Source of the DNA: Candidatus Poribacteria bacterium
GTDB taxonomy: Bacteria; Poribacteria; WGA-4E; WGA-3G
Length of the DNA: 64,000 nucleotides
Direction of reading: 5' to 3'
Assembly (NCBI GenBank): GCA_028820845.1
Contig: JAPPII010000092.1
Location: 40,312 to 104,311, forward strand
Part shown: positions 46,487-55,642 of the stretch, in pieces
How the letters are laid out: the number at the start of each line of letters is the position of its first letter
How positions within the stretch are numbered: position 1 is the first letter of the stretch
Notes under the pieces: generated by a model
Databases searched by the model: none
Told to the model about the DNA's origin: nothing
What the model saw: the letters and a program-made list of their open reading frames with translations, nothing else
Program-made: the position numbers and the translations under genes

Positions 46487-47776
46487 ATGCCCGCAAATTA
46501 TCATCCATCAGATACCACAAAGATTGTCAAACTTGAGTTCGTCTCTAATCTTGAAACTCGTTATGCAAGTGACTTGAATGCTGGCGGACCTCGCTTGCAA
46601 AATTTACTAAATCGCCTTCGCCTTTCCCCTAACGCCCACGTCTGGGTTAAAATACGAGATAATCCAAATAGGGGTATTGAAGGGAAGTGGTTGGTAATGG
46701 ATGGGAAACATAACCTTTTTATTTTCAGAAATGTAAATAAACTTGAAGTTTATAAACGCCCCAATATTGAAAACTGTGCATTAGAATATAGTTATTTTTT
46801 GCAAATTGATCCACCAAATAATATTGATAAGATTGATTTTCCTAGATATATTCAGCCTCCCGATTCAGGCCTTATTGCTCAACTAAGAGAACGACAAACA
46901 CAACAACTTGTGCAATTTGCTAAACAAGGTGTTAAACTATACTGCGTTGAGGCAACGGTTGATTGGCGATTGGTCGTAGGCATCGGGAGTGAACATGTCC
47001 AAGAAACAAGTATGACGCTTCACCACATCTACGGTATCCCGTATATTCCTGGGAGTGCAGTTAAAGGTGTATTACGGCATTGGTGGTTACAAGAAGGCGA
47101 AATTGACGAAGATAAAGCTCTTGAAGATACAGATTTTCTGACTGTTTTTGGCAGTCAAAAACAGCGCGGGAAAGTACAGTTTCTTGATGCTTATCCTAAA
47201 AATGTCTGCTTTACAACTGACATCATGAATCCACACTATCCTAAATATTACAGTGGCAGCGAACCGCCAACTGACCATCAAAATCCCGTGCCTATTAATT
47301 TCCTTGCTGTTGAAGAGACTACTTTCCGATTCGCTTTCTTAGCAAAGACTCAAGAGCCACTTGATGAACTCAAGAATCGGTTTGAGGACGCGTTGAAATT
47401 AAAAGGTATTGGTGCAAAAACATCTGTTGGTTATGGATATTTCACGGATTTCAAAGACAAGACTGATAACGTCACTGACAAACTCAAACAAGAACAAGAA
47501 GCGGCTAAAAAGCAACGAGAAGCTGAACGATTGGCAAACCTTTCTCCTATTGAACAATTTGTTGAAGAATTGAATCGTCTTACCGACAAGCCAGTGGATG
47601 AACAGCGTGCCGTGGAAATTTACAACAATGAACTTCCATCACTTGAAGGGAATGAAAAGCAGCTAATTGCACAAGCATTCAAGGCTTATTGGCAGCGCAT
47701 TAATAAATGGGATGGAGGCTCTAATAAGCAAAGAAGAAAAGTGATGGAAATTAAGTCAATTTTAGGTGACAGTTGA
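46487..47776 (+). CDS. cmr6: Type III-B RAMP protein Cmr6
   Basis: About 429 aa from ATG 46487 (MPANYHPSD), with AAGGAAGG upstream. The RAMP core (from about residue 160) has VDWRLVVGIGSEHV, GIPYIPGSAVKGVLRHWW and the Gly-rich loop GAKTSVGYGYFTDF. Cmr6 caps the Cmr4 backbone next to Cmr1. The N-terminal 130 residues and the Lys/Gln/Glu-rich C-terminal 100 residues are extensions beyond the usual family length. It ends the cmr operon. Confidence 0.9.
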   Translation: MPANYHPSDTTKIVKLEFVSNLETRYASDLNAGGPRLQNLLNRLRLSPNAHVWVKIRDNPNRGIEGKWLVMDGKHNLFIFRNVNKLEVYKRPNIENCALEYSYFLQIDPPNNIDKIDFPRYIQPPDSGLIAQLRERQTQQLVQFAKQGVKLYCVEATVDWRLVVGIGSEHVQETSMTLHHIYGIPYIPGSAVKGVLRHWWLQEGEIDEDKALEDTDFLTVFGSQKQRGKVQFLDAYPKNVCFTTDIMNPHYPKYYSGSEPPTDHQNPVPINFLAVEETTFRFAFLAKTQEPLDELKNRFEDALKLKGIGAKTSVGYGYFTDFKDKTDNVTDKLKQEQEAAKKQREAERLANLSPIEQFVEELNRLTDKPVDEQRAVEIYNNELPSLEGNEKQLIAQAFKAYWQRINKWDGGSNKQRRKVMEIKSILGDS

Positions 47777-47796
47777 ATGCCGAGACACCAACTATC

Positions 47797-47907
47797 ATAC
47801 TCCAAAACTTTCGCTTCGCACGCTACAGATTCACATACACCGTCCAAGAACCGCTGAAAATACCAAAACACAAAGGCAACATCCGCGGCAGCAGACAAAA
47901 TTTGTAG
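47797..47907 (+). pseudogene. Decayed 5' fragment of cas6
   Basis: Codons from 47797 read I-LQNFRFARYRFTYTVQEPLK-IPKHKGN and then a stop at 47905-47907. The first 25 residues are the same as in the two full cas6 genes (49035 and 59762). The start codon is ATA instead of ATG, and everything after about residue 28 is lost. It lies just downstream of cmr6. Confidence 0.85.
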
Positions 47908-47929
47908 GAACACGGAGGAAATTGCCCGT

Positions 47930-49027
47930 ATGGGAACACTCCTCATGCTAACAGTCGGCACCAATCCACTACCGGTGTGGGTGGCACTCCATCATTTGAA
48001 AGCGAAACTGCTACCCCGGATCCACGTACGACTCGTGCATACGAAAGAGACACAACCCGAACGGGACCGATTGCTGAAATACAGTCACGGTGTATCCACT
48101 ATGGATACGGTCGAAACAGTGTCGGGAAATCCAGCGACTGTACGCAACGACATAACCCAGAACCTCCTACACAATTTGCCAGACAATACGACTCGCATTC
48201 ACGTGCATTATACGGGGGGTACGAAGGTGATGTGCGTTGAAACCGTCGCTGCGGCAGAAAGTATTAAGGCTTTGCTCCCCTCACAAAATATGGATATAGA
48301 AACCTCCTACCTGGATCCACGTGCAGATGCAGGTGCAACCCTCATAGACCGGAACGGAAATGTCTTAATCTCAGATACTCGCAAGGGAGTCGCGCCTTGG
48401 CTGGAGCGCATCGCTGAACTCAACGGTTTTGAACTCGGTCCATTTCCTTATGCCTACTGGGATGAATTGGGTAACAATCGAACGAGAAATTGTCCCGCTC
48501 CTGAAACGTTTAATGAAGCACAATTGGCGAAGGGCCGTGCAACACTCAATAGTGGGAGGTATATGACACCAGAACTCCTTGAGTATGGGGCCTACGCCGC
48601 CTTTCAGGATGCCTTGGCAGCCATCTCTCGACAATGCTCAGATCGGAACAACTATAGACTCTTCCACAAGGTGTATGTCCGGCGAGCCGAGGCATCAGAT
48701 GCAAGTGTGAAACCTTTTGAGCTTGACGTGGTTGCAGTATTAGGCTACCAAATCGTTGTCGTTTCGTGTACCCTTGCTAAGGAACATGCCCGGGTGAAGC
48801 AAAAAGGGATGGAGGCTATTTTACGGATGCGGCAACTCGGTGGTATTGAGGCACGCGCCATCGTGTTGTGTGGTGCTTCGCAAGAGGCGCAGCAGCTGAT
48901 CCAAGCCGAATTGAAAGAAGCAACAGGACATTCAAACCTGTCTTTAGAAATCTGGGGAAGGGATACATGGTATCGCCTCCAGCAAACATTTCATCAATAC
49001 CTACGCACTGCCTTCGGTTGGGCGTGA
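47930..49027 (+). CDS. CARF-PD-(D/E)XK nuclease-like protein (Card1/Can2-type, DUF1887)
   Basis: 365 aa. The CARF domain has LMLTVGTNPLPVWVAL at strand 1 and VHYTGGTKVMCVETV (Thr95-Lys99). The C-terminal domain has PFELDVVAVLGYQIVVVSCT followed by KEHARVKQKG and AIVLCGA, the DUF1887/PD-(D/E)XK layout. Asp266 is present, but the usual E-x-K on the next strand is S279-C-T281; lysines at 284, 290 and 292 might substitute. Relatives cut single-stranded DNA and RNA when bound to cyclic tetra-adenylate. GGAGG lies 11 bases before the ATG. cas6 starts 8 bases downstream. Confidence 0.8.
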   Translation: MGTLLMLTVGTNPLPVWVALHHLKAKLLPRIHVRLVHTKETQPERDRLLKYSHGVSTMDTVETVSGNPATVRNDITQNLLHNLPDNTTRIHVHYTGGTKVMCVETVAAAESIKALLPSQNMDIETSYLDPRADAGATLIDRNGNVLISDTRKGVAPWLERIAELNGFELGPFPYAYWDELGNNRTRNCPAPETFNEAQLAKGRATLNSGRYMTPELLEYGAYAAFQDALAAISRQCSDRNNYRLFHKVYVRRAEASDASVKPFELDVVAVLGYQIVVVSCTLAKEHARVKQKGMEAILRMRQLGGIEARAIVLCGASQEAQQLIQAELKEATGHSNLSLEIWGRDTWYRLQQTFHQYLRTAFGWA

Positions 49028-49034
49028 ACACACG

Positions 49035-50009
49035 ATGCTCCAGAACTTCCGTTTCGCACGCTACCGCTTCACATACACCGTCCAAGAACCACTGAAGATG
49101 CCCTACTACAAAGGTAACGTCTTCCGCAGCCGGTTCGGATATCTCCTCCGCGACATCACGTGCATCGGCGGTGCAGAACAGTGCAAAACACAGTGCCAGT
49201 TCCCAGACCGGTGCGTCTATTCTAAATGCTTTGAAACGCCCGTCCCCGATGACAGTCCGATGCTACGCGGGCAACCCTTCGCACCGCATCCGTTTATCCT
49301 GGAACCCCCATGCACTCGGAAATTAGACTATGCACCGGGTGACACCTTTACTTGTAATATAACGCTTATCGGGGACGCAATCAACCTGCTACCGTGGGTA
49401 GTGTTCACCTTCCGCGAGATAGGCAAGCGAAGCCTCGGTATCCGTGGCAAACGCGGACAATGCCATCTCAACACAGTAGAAGCCCTACCCGCACAGGGGA
49501 GCCAAGACATCCCAACAATTTACACGGCAGAGACCGAACTCCTCACAGACGATGGGCTAATTCTTGGACTTGATAATGTCCTGAAAGGCGTGCCTCAGAT
49601 TGCCAATGCGATTGAGTTGGAATTCCTCACGCCTACCAGTATCAAGGTTGATGGGAAGTGGACAAGTAGACTCACCTTTGAACACCTTACCCGAAACCTG
49701 CTCCGTCGGATCCGGTTCCTGAGTTATTTCCATTGCGGTGAAGATTTAGACGTAGATGCCCAGGCGGTAATTGACGCTGCTAAGGCTGTAAAGCATGTAT
49801 CCGATTTGCGCTGGATTCGCACAGATCGCTACTCCTACCGCGCTGAGAAATCCGTGCCGATGGGTGGGTTTATCGGGAAGGTTCGCTTTACAAGACAAGT
49901 AGAGCCGTTCCTACCCTTTATCCATCTCGGCGAGTATCTACACATCGGGCATCATACAGCGTTTGGGTTCGGACAGTATTGCATCGGCCGCGACCCCAAA
50001 GTAAACTGA
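49035..50009 (+). CDS. cas6: CRISPR pre-crRNA endoribonuclease Cas6, copy 1
   Basis: 324 aa, RAMP superfamily (PF10040-type). The N-terminal RFARYRFTYTVQEP and PHPFILEPP are typical, as is the C-terminal Gly-rich GGFIGKVRF and GEYLHIGHHTAFGFGQY, where conserved His residues may be catalytic. A Cys cluster in the first 70 residues (QCKTQCQFPDRCVYSKC) could bind metal. Cas6 cuts pre-crRNA within each repeat, supplying guides for both effectors. More than four in five residues match copy 2 by eye. Confidence 0.93.
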   Translation: MLQNFRFARYRFTYTVQEPLKMPYYKGNVFRSRFGYLLRDITCIGGAEQCKTQCQFPDRCVYSKCFETPVPDDSPMLRGQPFAPHPFILEPPCTRKLDYAPGDTFTCNITLIGDAINLLPWVVFTFREIGKRSLGIRGKRGQCHLNTVEALPAQGSQDIPTIYTAETELLTDDGLILGLDNVLKGVPQIANAIELEFLTPTSIKVDGKWTSRLTFEHLTRNLLRRIRFLSYFHCGEDLDVDAQAVIDAAKAVKHVSDLRWIRTDRYSYRAEKSVPMGGFIGKVRFTRQVEPFLPFIHLGEYLHIGHHTAFGFGQYCIGRDPKVN

Positions 50010-50061
50010 AAGATGAATCCGCTGAAGATGCCCTGAGTTACGCGAAGGAATTTAAAAAGAA

Positions 50062-51714
50062 ATGCGAAAATTTGGTACTGAAGGGCGCGTCGAGCCCACA
50101 CAACACTATTTTGTGCCGCGCACACGGGAGATTACCGATTTCATCAACCGCGTCAGAGCAGGTAAATACATTGTCTTATTCGCGCCGCGGCAAACCGGCA
50201 AAACGACATTCTTCCGACGCGTCATCGACGTACTCAACGAAGGGACAGGAACGGGAGCATCCGTTGCGTCTCACGAAACCTTCCGGCAGAACCCTGCTGC
50301 TACCACATCTGATGCAGCCTATTTCCCCATTCGTCTTGATTTCCAAGTGTGTCGCAATTTATCAATCCGTGAGTTTTACACATACCTATCAAAAGAGATC
50401 CGTACCCAAATCGAAAGCGTCTTCCAGAAACACGGGAGTATGCCTTCTCTGTCTCAATTTTTAGATGCCACCACACTCACCAACCACATTTCGATGATTG
50501 ACTTTTTCAGAGAACTTCAAAGACTCCTGCCAAACCAGCGGATTCTCCTGATGATAGACGAGTTTAATGGTATTCCCCAAAGTGCTTTGAGTGATTTTTT
50601 GTATGCGCTCCGCCTTATCTACCTGTCCGATGAACCTCGATGTCCGCACAGCATTGGCATCATCGGGGTCAAAAGCATCAACCAACTCAATTATGATCGC
50701 TCTGTCTCTCCATTCAATATCCAAGACGAATTCCGCTTACCGAACTTTACGCTTGAACAGGTACAAGAACTGATCGAGCAATATACGGACGAAGTCGGAC
50801 AGGTTGTCGCACCAGAGGTTATTGCGTCGATTCATAAGCAGACCGCAGGACAACCCGTACTCGTCAACCGATTTGCACAAATTCTCACGGAGGAATTAGA
50901 CATTCCAAAAAACGAAACGATTACAATGGCGCACTTTACGGCTGCACATACCCAACTCCTCCGAGGGCGGAACACCAACATCGAGCATTTAACAACCAAT
51001 ATTCGCAAAGACCCGCGTTTTGAAAATATTTTGATGCGAATTATGGCACGCGATGAAGGGATAGACTTCAACCTACGCAATCACATTATTGGGGAACTTG
51101 CCACTTACGGGGTTATCAAAGAGGGAACTGATGGAATGTGTGAGATTCTCAATCCGATTTATCTATATTGCATACTGCAGGCATTCAAACCCCTCGTGAA
51201 TGGATTGGAGGATGAATACTTCCCTGAAGACACCAGTGACGATTTTCGGGATTACCTTGCACCTGGGAATTCGATTGACATGGTGTCGTTACTTGATAAC
51301 TTCCAGAATTTCATCGCGCGCGCAGGGTTCAAGATTCTACAAGTGCCGGATACACCCCAGGAATCGGTCGGCCAGCATCTTTTGATGGCATATCTTGACG
51401 CGTTTGTCAGACAGATCGGTGGGACGATGCACATTGAAGTTCAAACCGGGCGAGGGCGGATGGACCTCATTGTGACGCACAATCAACGAAAATACATCGT
51501 TGAGACAAAAATTTGGCGAGGCACACACTATTATCAGTCAGGGAAGCAGCAGCTGGCGCGATATCTCAAGTTAGAGGGTGTGACCGAGGGTTTCTACGTC
51601 GTGTTCGATCATAGACAGGTACCGGAACCCCGTATTGAGACCTCGATCGTTGAGGGTGTGACAATTCATTGCTATGTCATCCCCGTTGTGCAGGAAACGC
51701 CTACCGGTGTATGA
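50062..51714 (+). CDS. AAA-like ATPase with C-terminal PD-(D/E)XK nuclease domain
   Basis: 550 aa. MRKFGTEGRVEPTQHYFVPR, then Walker A APRQTGKTT (Lys47) and Walker B RILLMIDEFNG. A winged-helix-like region follows. The C-terminal 100 residues have GGTMHIEVQTGRGRMDLIV and KYIVETKIWRG, a complete D...ExK nuclease signature. The family (AAA-ATPase-like plus DUF1703-type nuclease) is widespread and is often suspected of a mobile or defence role. It lies between the III-B and III-A modules. Function unproven. Confidence 0.85.
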   Translation: MRKFGTEGRVEPTQHYFVPRTREITDFINRVRAGKYIVLFAPRQTGKTTFFRRVIDVLNEGTGTGASVASHETFRQNPAATTSDAAYFPIRLDFQVCRNLSIREFYTYLSKEIRTQIESVFQKHGSMPSLSQFLDATTLTNHISMIDFFRELQRLLPNQRILLMIDEFNGIPQSALSDFLYALRLIYLSDEPRCPHSIGIIGVKSINQLNYDRSVSPFNIQDEFRLPNFTLEQVQELIEQYTDEVGQVVAPEVIASIHKQTAGQPVLVNRFAQILTEELDIPKNETITMAHFTAAHTQLLRGRNTNIEHLTTNIRKDPRFENILMRIMARDEGIDFNLRNHIIGELATYGVIKEGTDGMCEILNPIYLYCILQAFKPLVNGLEDEYFPEDTSDDFRDYLAPGNSIDMVSLLDNFQNFIARAGFKILQVPDTPQESVGQHLLMAYLDAFVRQIGGTMHIEVQTGRGRMDLIVTHNQRKYIVETKIWRGTHYYQSGKQQLARYLKLEGVTEGFYVVFDHRQVPEPRIETSIVEGVTIHCYVIPVVQETPTGV

Positions 51715-52055
51715 AACACTCAAACACTCAGTTGCACAGTTGCACGAAAAACTTGACATTTTTCCATGTTCAGCGCATAATTCATACACAAGATTTGTGC
51801 ATCGGATGGAAACGCGTTTCAAATTTCCGAAAGCGTTGTCGCAGTTTGGCAGGGTCCTAAATAGGCAGTTGGGGTCTGGTTGATTAGTTTTCAGTAGTCG
51901 AACATTTATAGTAAATAAAGAAACATGTTGACATTTTAATAGAACACAAACTCAAAAACGCAAGGTCTCCGGTGCAGGCGGTTTCCTAACGGTGCCGATG
52001 CAAAGCATATAAGTAGTCCTAACATCTACTATACTTAACAAAGGGTTTATACCTA
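51715..52055. other. Intergenic spacer between island modules
   Basis: 341 bases without a convincing gene. It holds a degenerate copy of the GGTGCGG/CCGCACC-type hairpin near 51967-51995 and a possible -10 box TATACT at 52030-52035, 21 bases before the csm1-type cas10 start, with only a poor -35. No CRISPR repeats were found here. It probably carries the III-A operon promoter. Confidence 0.4.
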
Positions 52056-54338
52056 ATGATCAATCCTGTTCTTGAATGGGCTTTACAAGTTTTACAACAC
52101 CCACAAGAAACATCCGTGGATTCAACCGTTTCCAAGGCATTAAATCTTGTAGGTATTAGTCCCGGTCAGATCCAGATAAATTCTCAACCATTAGAATCAA
52201 TCTTTTCAAAGATAGGCGAATCCACATCATCAGTTATTAAGAAAAAGATACCTTGGCAAGAATTGGATGTCGAACAGATTGTCTATCCAGTGGAGCATGC
52301 CGCTAAAGTGGTATTAGACGTTCCTGAACCTCCGCAAGGTTGGGACCGATTTCACACGAATGAAAATCTGGCACTTGCCTTAATTGAGAAGTATGGAACC
52401 TTCCTCTCCATTTCCTCACAAATTCCATATATTTCATTTTATGATGTCATCAAATCCGCTGCAGCTATTCATGATTGCCTTGAATCTGGGAAAACTGATA
52501 AGCCATTTTTGCTGGCTTCAGGAGATTTCTCTGGTATACAAGAGACAATTTACACGATCGCCTCAAGCGGTGCTTTAAAAACATTGCGCGCTCGGTCATT
52601 CATGTTAGAGTTGTTGGCTGAACACATCATATATGAAATCCAACAAGCGACGAGTTCGGGGCGATACAGTCTCATCTTTTCAGGCGGTGGTGGATTTAGC
52701 CTTCTGGTTCCAAATACGACTGATAATCGAAAATCGATTAACACTTTTATAAACATTATCAATGAGTGGATACTTGAGCAATTTGGTTTTCAATTATTCC
52801 TCGCTGTTCATTGTGAAACTGTGTGTGAGAAAGATCTAACAGGTGATCCGTTTAAGATTGTCTGGGAAACTATGGCGGACAAAATGAATAAACAGAAGGA
52901 GCGAAAATTCTGGGATACCACTAACTTTAAGAATTTATTCCGCCCCGAAATGCCGAAGCAATTGGCGAACCAATCTGCTTGCCAAATCACACATCGGGAT
53001 GACTTGCCAGATTGCGAAATGGCACCAGAAGAGGTACCGGGAGTTGGGCGCGTCAGCAAATTTGCCTACCGCTTATGGACATTGGGTGATCGGTTGACAG
53101 AGTTCGATTGCATTGTTAGGCTCCCTAAATCTTCTACTCTAACGGATGACTTTAAAGGTGGGACTCTCCTCTTTCCAACATTTGACAGTCAATACGCTGA
53201 GTATAAAACAGATCAACAGTCTCAGATTAGCAGCAATCATGATGCACAATGGGTGGTTAACAGTTGGAATCTTGCCAATTATAAGGACAACAAGACCTTC
53301 CCATTCCTCTTTGGGAGTTATGTCAGATCGGTGGACGGATTACCAGATGAAGCACAAGAACAAGAAAGGGAGGAGTATCTGAGAGACCATGAAAAACCGA
53401 TGTCCCGCCCAGAACGTGTAACTGCCTCCTTCTCTGGATTGGCAAAAGCTGCACAAGGTTCAGACCTCATTGGTTGTCTACGAATGGATGTTGACAATTT
53501 TGGCGATCTTTTTTCAGATAAACTGACGAGTTCAGGGATTGCTGCCATTTCGAATCTGTCGCGTAGCATGAATCTATTTTTTAAAGGATACCTCAACCAA
53601 ATTTGCGGTATGAAATTAGGGGAGTTGGAAAAGAAGGATCATCCAGTTGACATCACTGGTAAAAAGAAGTCTAAAATTAACGGACGGGATGTATCTATTA
53701 TCTATGCGGGCGGTGACGACCTATTTATCGTTGGGGCCTGGGATGATGTTGCCGAATTAGTATTTGACATTAACACCTGTTTTAGGGAGTTTTCCGGTTA
53801 TAATCCCGAAGTCCATCTTTCCGGTGGTGTAACGCTTCACAAATCGAAATTTCCGCTCTATCAGATGGCACGAATAGCGAAGCAAGCAGAAGAAGCCGCA
53901 AAAAGAAACGAAGATCAGTCTGGCGAAACCAAGAATAGTCTCGCGCTATTCTATAGTGATACTCTTGAAAGGCGTAACAGGTCACTAAATGATCGCATCA
54001 AGGAAGAAAACCTGAGCGGCTGGCATCAGAAACTCAATCGAATCGCTGTAGCTTCTCAATGGGATGGATACGACGACATCATCCAACTAACCAAGCAAAT
54101 GTATAAAACATATCCAAGCCTCTCACACGGCTTCCGCCGCAAGCTCTTTGAAACGCTTATAATTTGGCAAGAAGAAGGGGTGCTTTATCTTCCAATAATG
54201 TTTCACACTCTGCAGCAAATTGACAGGATACAACCACAGCCGCCGGCTTTGAAGAGTTTGAAAGGCCTTCTTTTTCGGCAAGATCAGATGGAGAAATTAC
54301 ATGTTCCCTTGCACTGGGTAGAATATCTGAATCGATAA
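52056..54338 (+). CDS. cas10: Type III-A Cas10 (Csm1), HD domain not recognisable
   Basis: 760 aa. FLLASGDFSGIQETIYTI and LRARSFMLELLAEHI (about 150-200) are Csm1 features. The first palm has CLRMDVDNFGDLF (Asp478, Asp480), the second the cyclase motif YAGGDDLFIVG (Gly552-Asp555). The C-terminal helical D4-type domain follows. The first 140 residues show no paired HD nuclease motif; the single HD dipeptide in AAIHDCLES sits next to the palm. It is expected to make cyclic oligoadenylates on target recognition. First gene of the csm operon. Confidence 0.93.
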   Translation: MINPVLEWALQVLQHPQETSVDSTVSKALNLVGISPGQIQINSQPLESIFSKIGESTSSVIKKKIPWQELDVEQIVYPVEHAAKVVLDVPEPPQGWDRFHTNENLALALIEKYGTFLSISSQIPYISFYDVIKSAAAIHDCLESGKTDKPFLLASGDFSGIQETIYTIASSGALKTLRARSFMLELLAEHIIYEIQQATSSGRYSLIFSGGGGFSLLVPNTTDNRKSINTFINIINEWILEQFGFQLFLAVHCETVCEKDLTGDPFKIVWETMADKMNKQKERKFWDTTNFKNLFRPEMPKQLANQSACQITHRDDLPDCEMAPEEVPGVGRVSKFAYRLWTLGDRLTEFDCIVRLPKSSTLTDDFKGGTLLFPTFDSQYAEYKTDQQSQISSNHDAQWVVNSWNLANYKDNKTFPFLFGSYVRSVDGLPDEAQEQEREEYLRDHEKPMSRPERVTASFSGLAKAAQGSDLIGCLRMDVDNFGDLFSDKLTSSGIAAISNLSRSMNLFFKGYLNQICGMKLGELEKKDHPVDITGKKKSKINGRDVSIIYAGGDDLFIVGAWDDVAELVFDINTCFREFSGYNPEVHLSGGVTLHKSKFPLYQMARIAKQAEEAAKRNEDQSGETKNSLALFYSDTLERRNRSLNDRIKEENLSGWHQKLNRIAVASQWDGYDDIIQLTKQMYKTYPSLSHGFRRKLFETLIIWQEEGVLYLPIMFHTLQQIDRIQPQPPALKSLKGLLFRQDQMEKLHVPLHWVEYLNR

Positions 54339-54355
54339 GTAGATGGAGGAAATTA

Positions 54356-54766
54356 ATGAATATTTTTGAAACAAGAATTAAACCTCAATTGGAAAAAGGT
54401 TCGTTCGGTAGTATTGATCCGCAGACGTTAGTGGAGTCCGCTGAACAGATTGGACAAAAGCTTTCATCTAATGAGGATGGTCTCAAGAATCATCAACTTC
54501 GCAAATTTTACGATACGGTCAAGCAAATTGAGCGTCGGACATTGAGTCTAAAACGTGATGCACAATTACCGGATGAACTTTTAGCACAATTACTTTTTTT
54601 ACGTCCGCATCTTGCTAATGCAGAACGTAAGCAGCGAACAAAAGACAGCATTCAACTGCTCCGTCGTGCATTAGATCCTTGTCTGACATCAGAGGCACTT
54701 CAAACGAAAGCGGATCTAACTCAATTTGTCAAGTTCTTTGAGGCTATTGTCGCATACGCGCGGTAA
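54356..54766 (+). CDS. csm2: Type III-A small subunit Csm2
   Basis: 136 aa, all-helical. QLRKFYDTVKQIERR and LLFLRPHLANAERKQ match Csm2, the inner small subunit of the Csm filament. FVKFFEAIVAYAR at the C-terminus is typical. GGAGG precedes the ATG by 8 bases, and it lies 17 bases after the cas10 stop. Confidence 0.92.
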   Translation: MNIFETRIKPQLEKGSFGSIDPQTLVESAEQIGQKLSSNEDGLKNHQLRKFYDTVKQIERRTLSLKRDAQLPDELLAQLLFLRPHLANAERKQRTKDSIQLLRRALDPCLTSEALQTKADLTQFVKFFEAIVAYAR

Positions 54767-54791
54767 GCTTGCCTGATGGGAGTATTTACTG

Positions 54792-55628
54792 ATGAGTTTA
54801 CAGAACGGAAATGCAATTCGGTTTCTTCACGGTCATATCATAATTTCAGGGATTCTTTCTTGCCAGTCCGGCATTTTTATCGGAGGTGCCGAAGATACGC
54901 TACAGATTGGCGGTGTTGACAAAAGCGTTATTCGGAATCCCTTGACAGGTGAACCCTACATTCCGGGCAGTTCCCTAAAAGGGAAATTACGAAGCATTAC
55001 TGAGAGAATTGTTACAGCCGCCCATAACCAACCTTTGCGTGCCAACCGACCAGGAGGAGATAGAGAAAGGAAAGTGTGGAGACATGAATGTGACGACTTC
55101 GGTGATGCGAAAACATGCCAACTTTGTCGTGTCTTCGGGGCAACCGGAAGTGTCGCAACAAACGATAATTATCCTGGGGCACTTTTAGTTAGAGACAGCA
55201 CCCTTTTTAACAAGGATGATCTGCTGCAAGACGGCTTGCCTATTATTGAAACAAAGATGGAAAATGCTATCGACCGATTGACCTCAGCAGCACACCCTCG
55301 AACGTTTGAGCGTGTCCCTGCTGGTGCACAATTTGCGTTTGAACTTATTTATCGAATCGAAACACTTGAAACAGCTACCAAAAACCCGAATCCAACTATA
55401 GATTCTCAGCGCGTTAAAGTAGACATCACAAACTTGCTGAATGCTATGGAAATCCTTGAAAAGGATGGGCTCGGTGGGAACATCTCCAGAGGATATGGCA
55501 GTATAGAATTTGTCGTTGAGAAGTTCCAAAGCTATGATATCAACAACAACCCAATGAGTTGTGGATTCAAAACCGGTAATGGTCAATCGTTGAGTGCTTG
55601 CAAAGGCTTAATACCTTCGCTGATATAA
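54792..55628 (+). CDS. csm3: Type III-A RAMP protein Csm3 (backbone RNase)
   Basis: 278 aa. LQIGGVDKSVIRNPLTGEPYIPGSSLKGKLR carries the catalytic Asp (Asp43, equivalent to Asp32/33 in studied Csm3) and the RAMP GSSLKGK loop. GGNISRGYGSIEF is the C-terminal Gly-rich loop. Csm3 subunits form the backbone and cut target RNA at 6-nt intervals. The Cys/His group near 95-110 (RHECDDFGDAKTCQLCRVFG) resembles the zinc-binding loop of Csm3. GGGAG lies upstream of the ATG. Confidence 0.95.
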   Translation: MSLQNGNAIRFLHGHIIISGILSCQSGIFIGGAEDTLQIGGVDKSVIRNPLTGEPYIPGSSLKGKLRSITERIVTAAHNQPLRANRPGGDRERKVWRHECDDFGDAKTCQLCRVFGATGSVATNDNYPGALLVRDSTLFNKDDLLQDGLPIIETKMENAIDRLTSAAHPRTFERVPAGAQFAFELIYRIETLETATKNPNPTIDSQRVKVDITNLLNAMEILEKDGLGGNISRGYGSIEFVVEKFQSYDINNNPMSCGFKTGNGQSLSACKGLIPSLI

Positions 55629-55642
55629 AAGGACAATTCAAA

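Noticed and set aside
47766..47951. Plus-strand open frame of 61 aa after cmr6
   Set aside because: It is an out-of-frame reading of the decayed cas6 fragment.
49979..50464. Open frame of 161 aa overlapping cas6 and the AAA ATPase
   Set aside because: The middle (DESAEDALSYAKEFKKK) looks protein-like, but most of the frame is a shadow of the ATPase gene, and no start signal or family was recognised.
51928..51933. TTGACA as -35 of a csm operon promoter
   Set aside because: No -10-like hexamer occurs 16-18 bases downstream.
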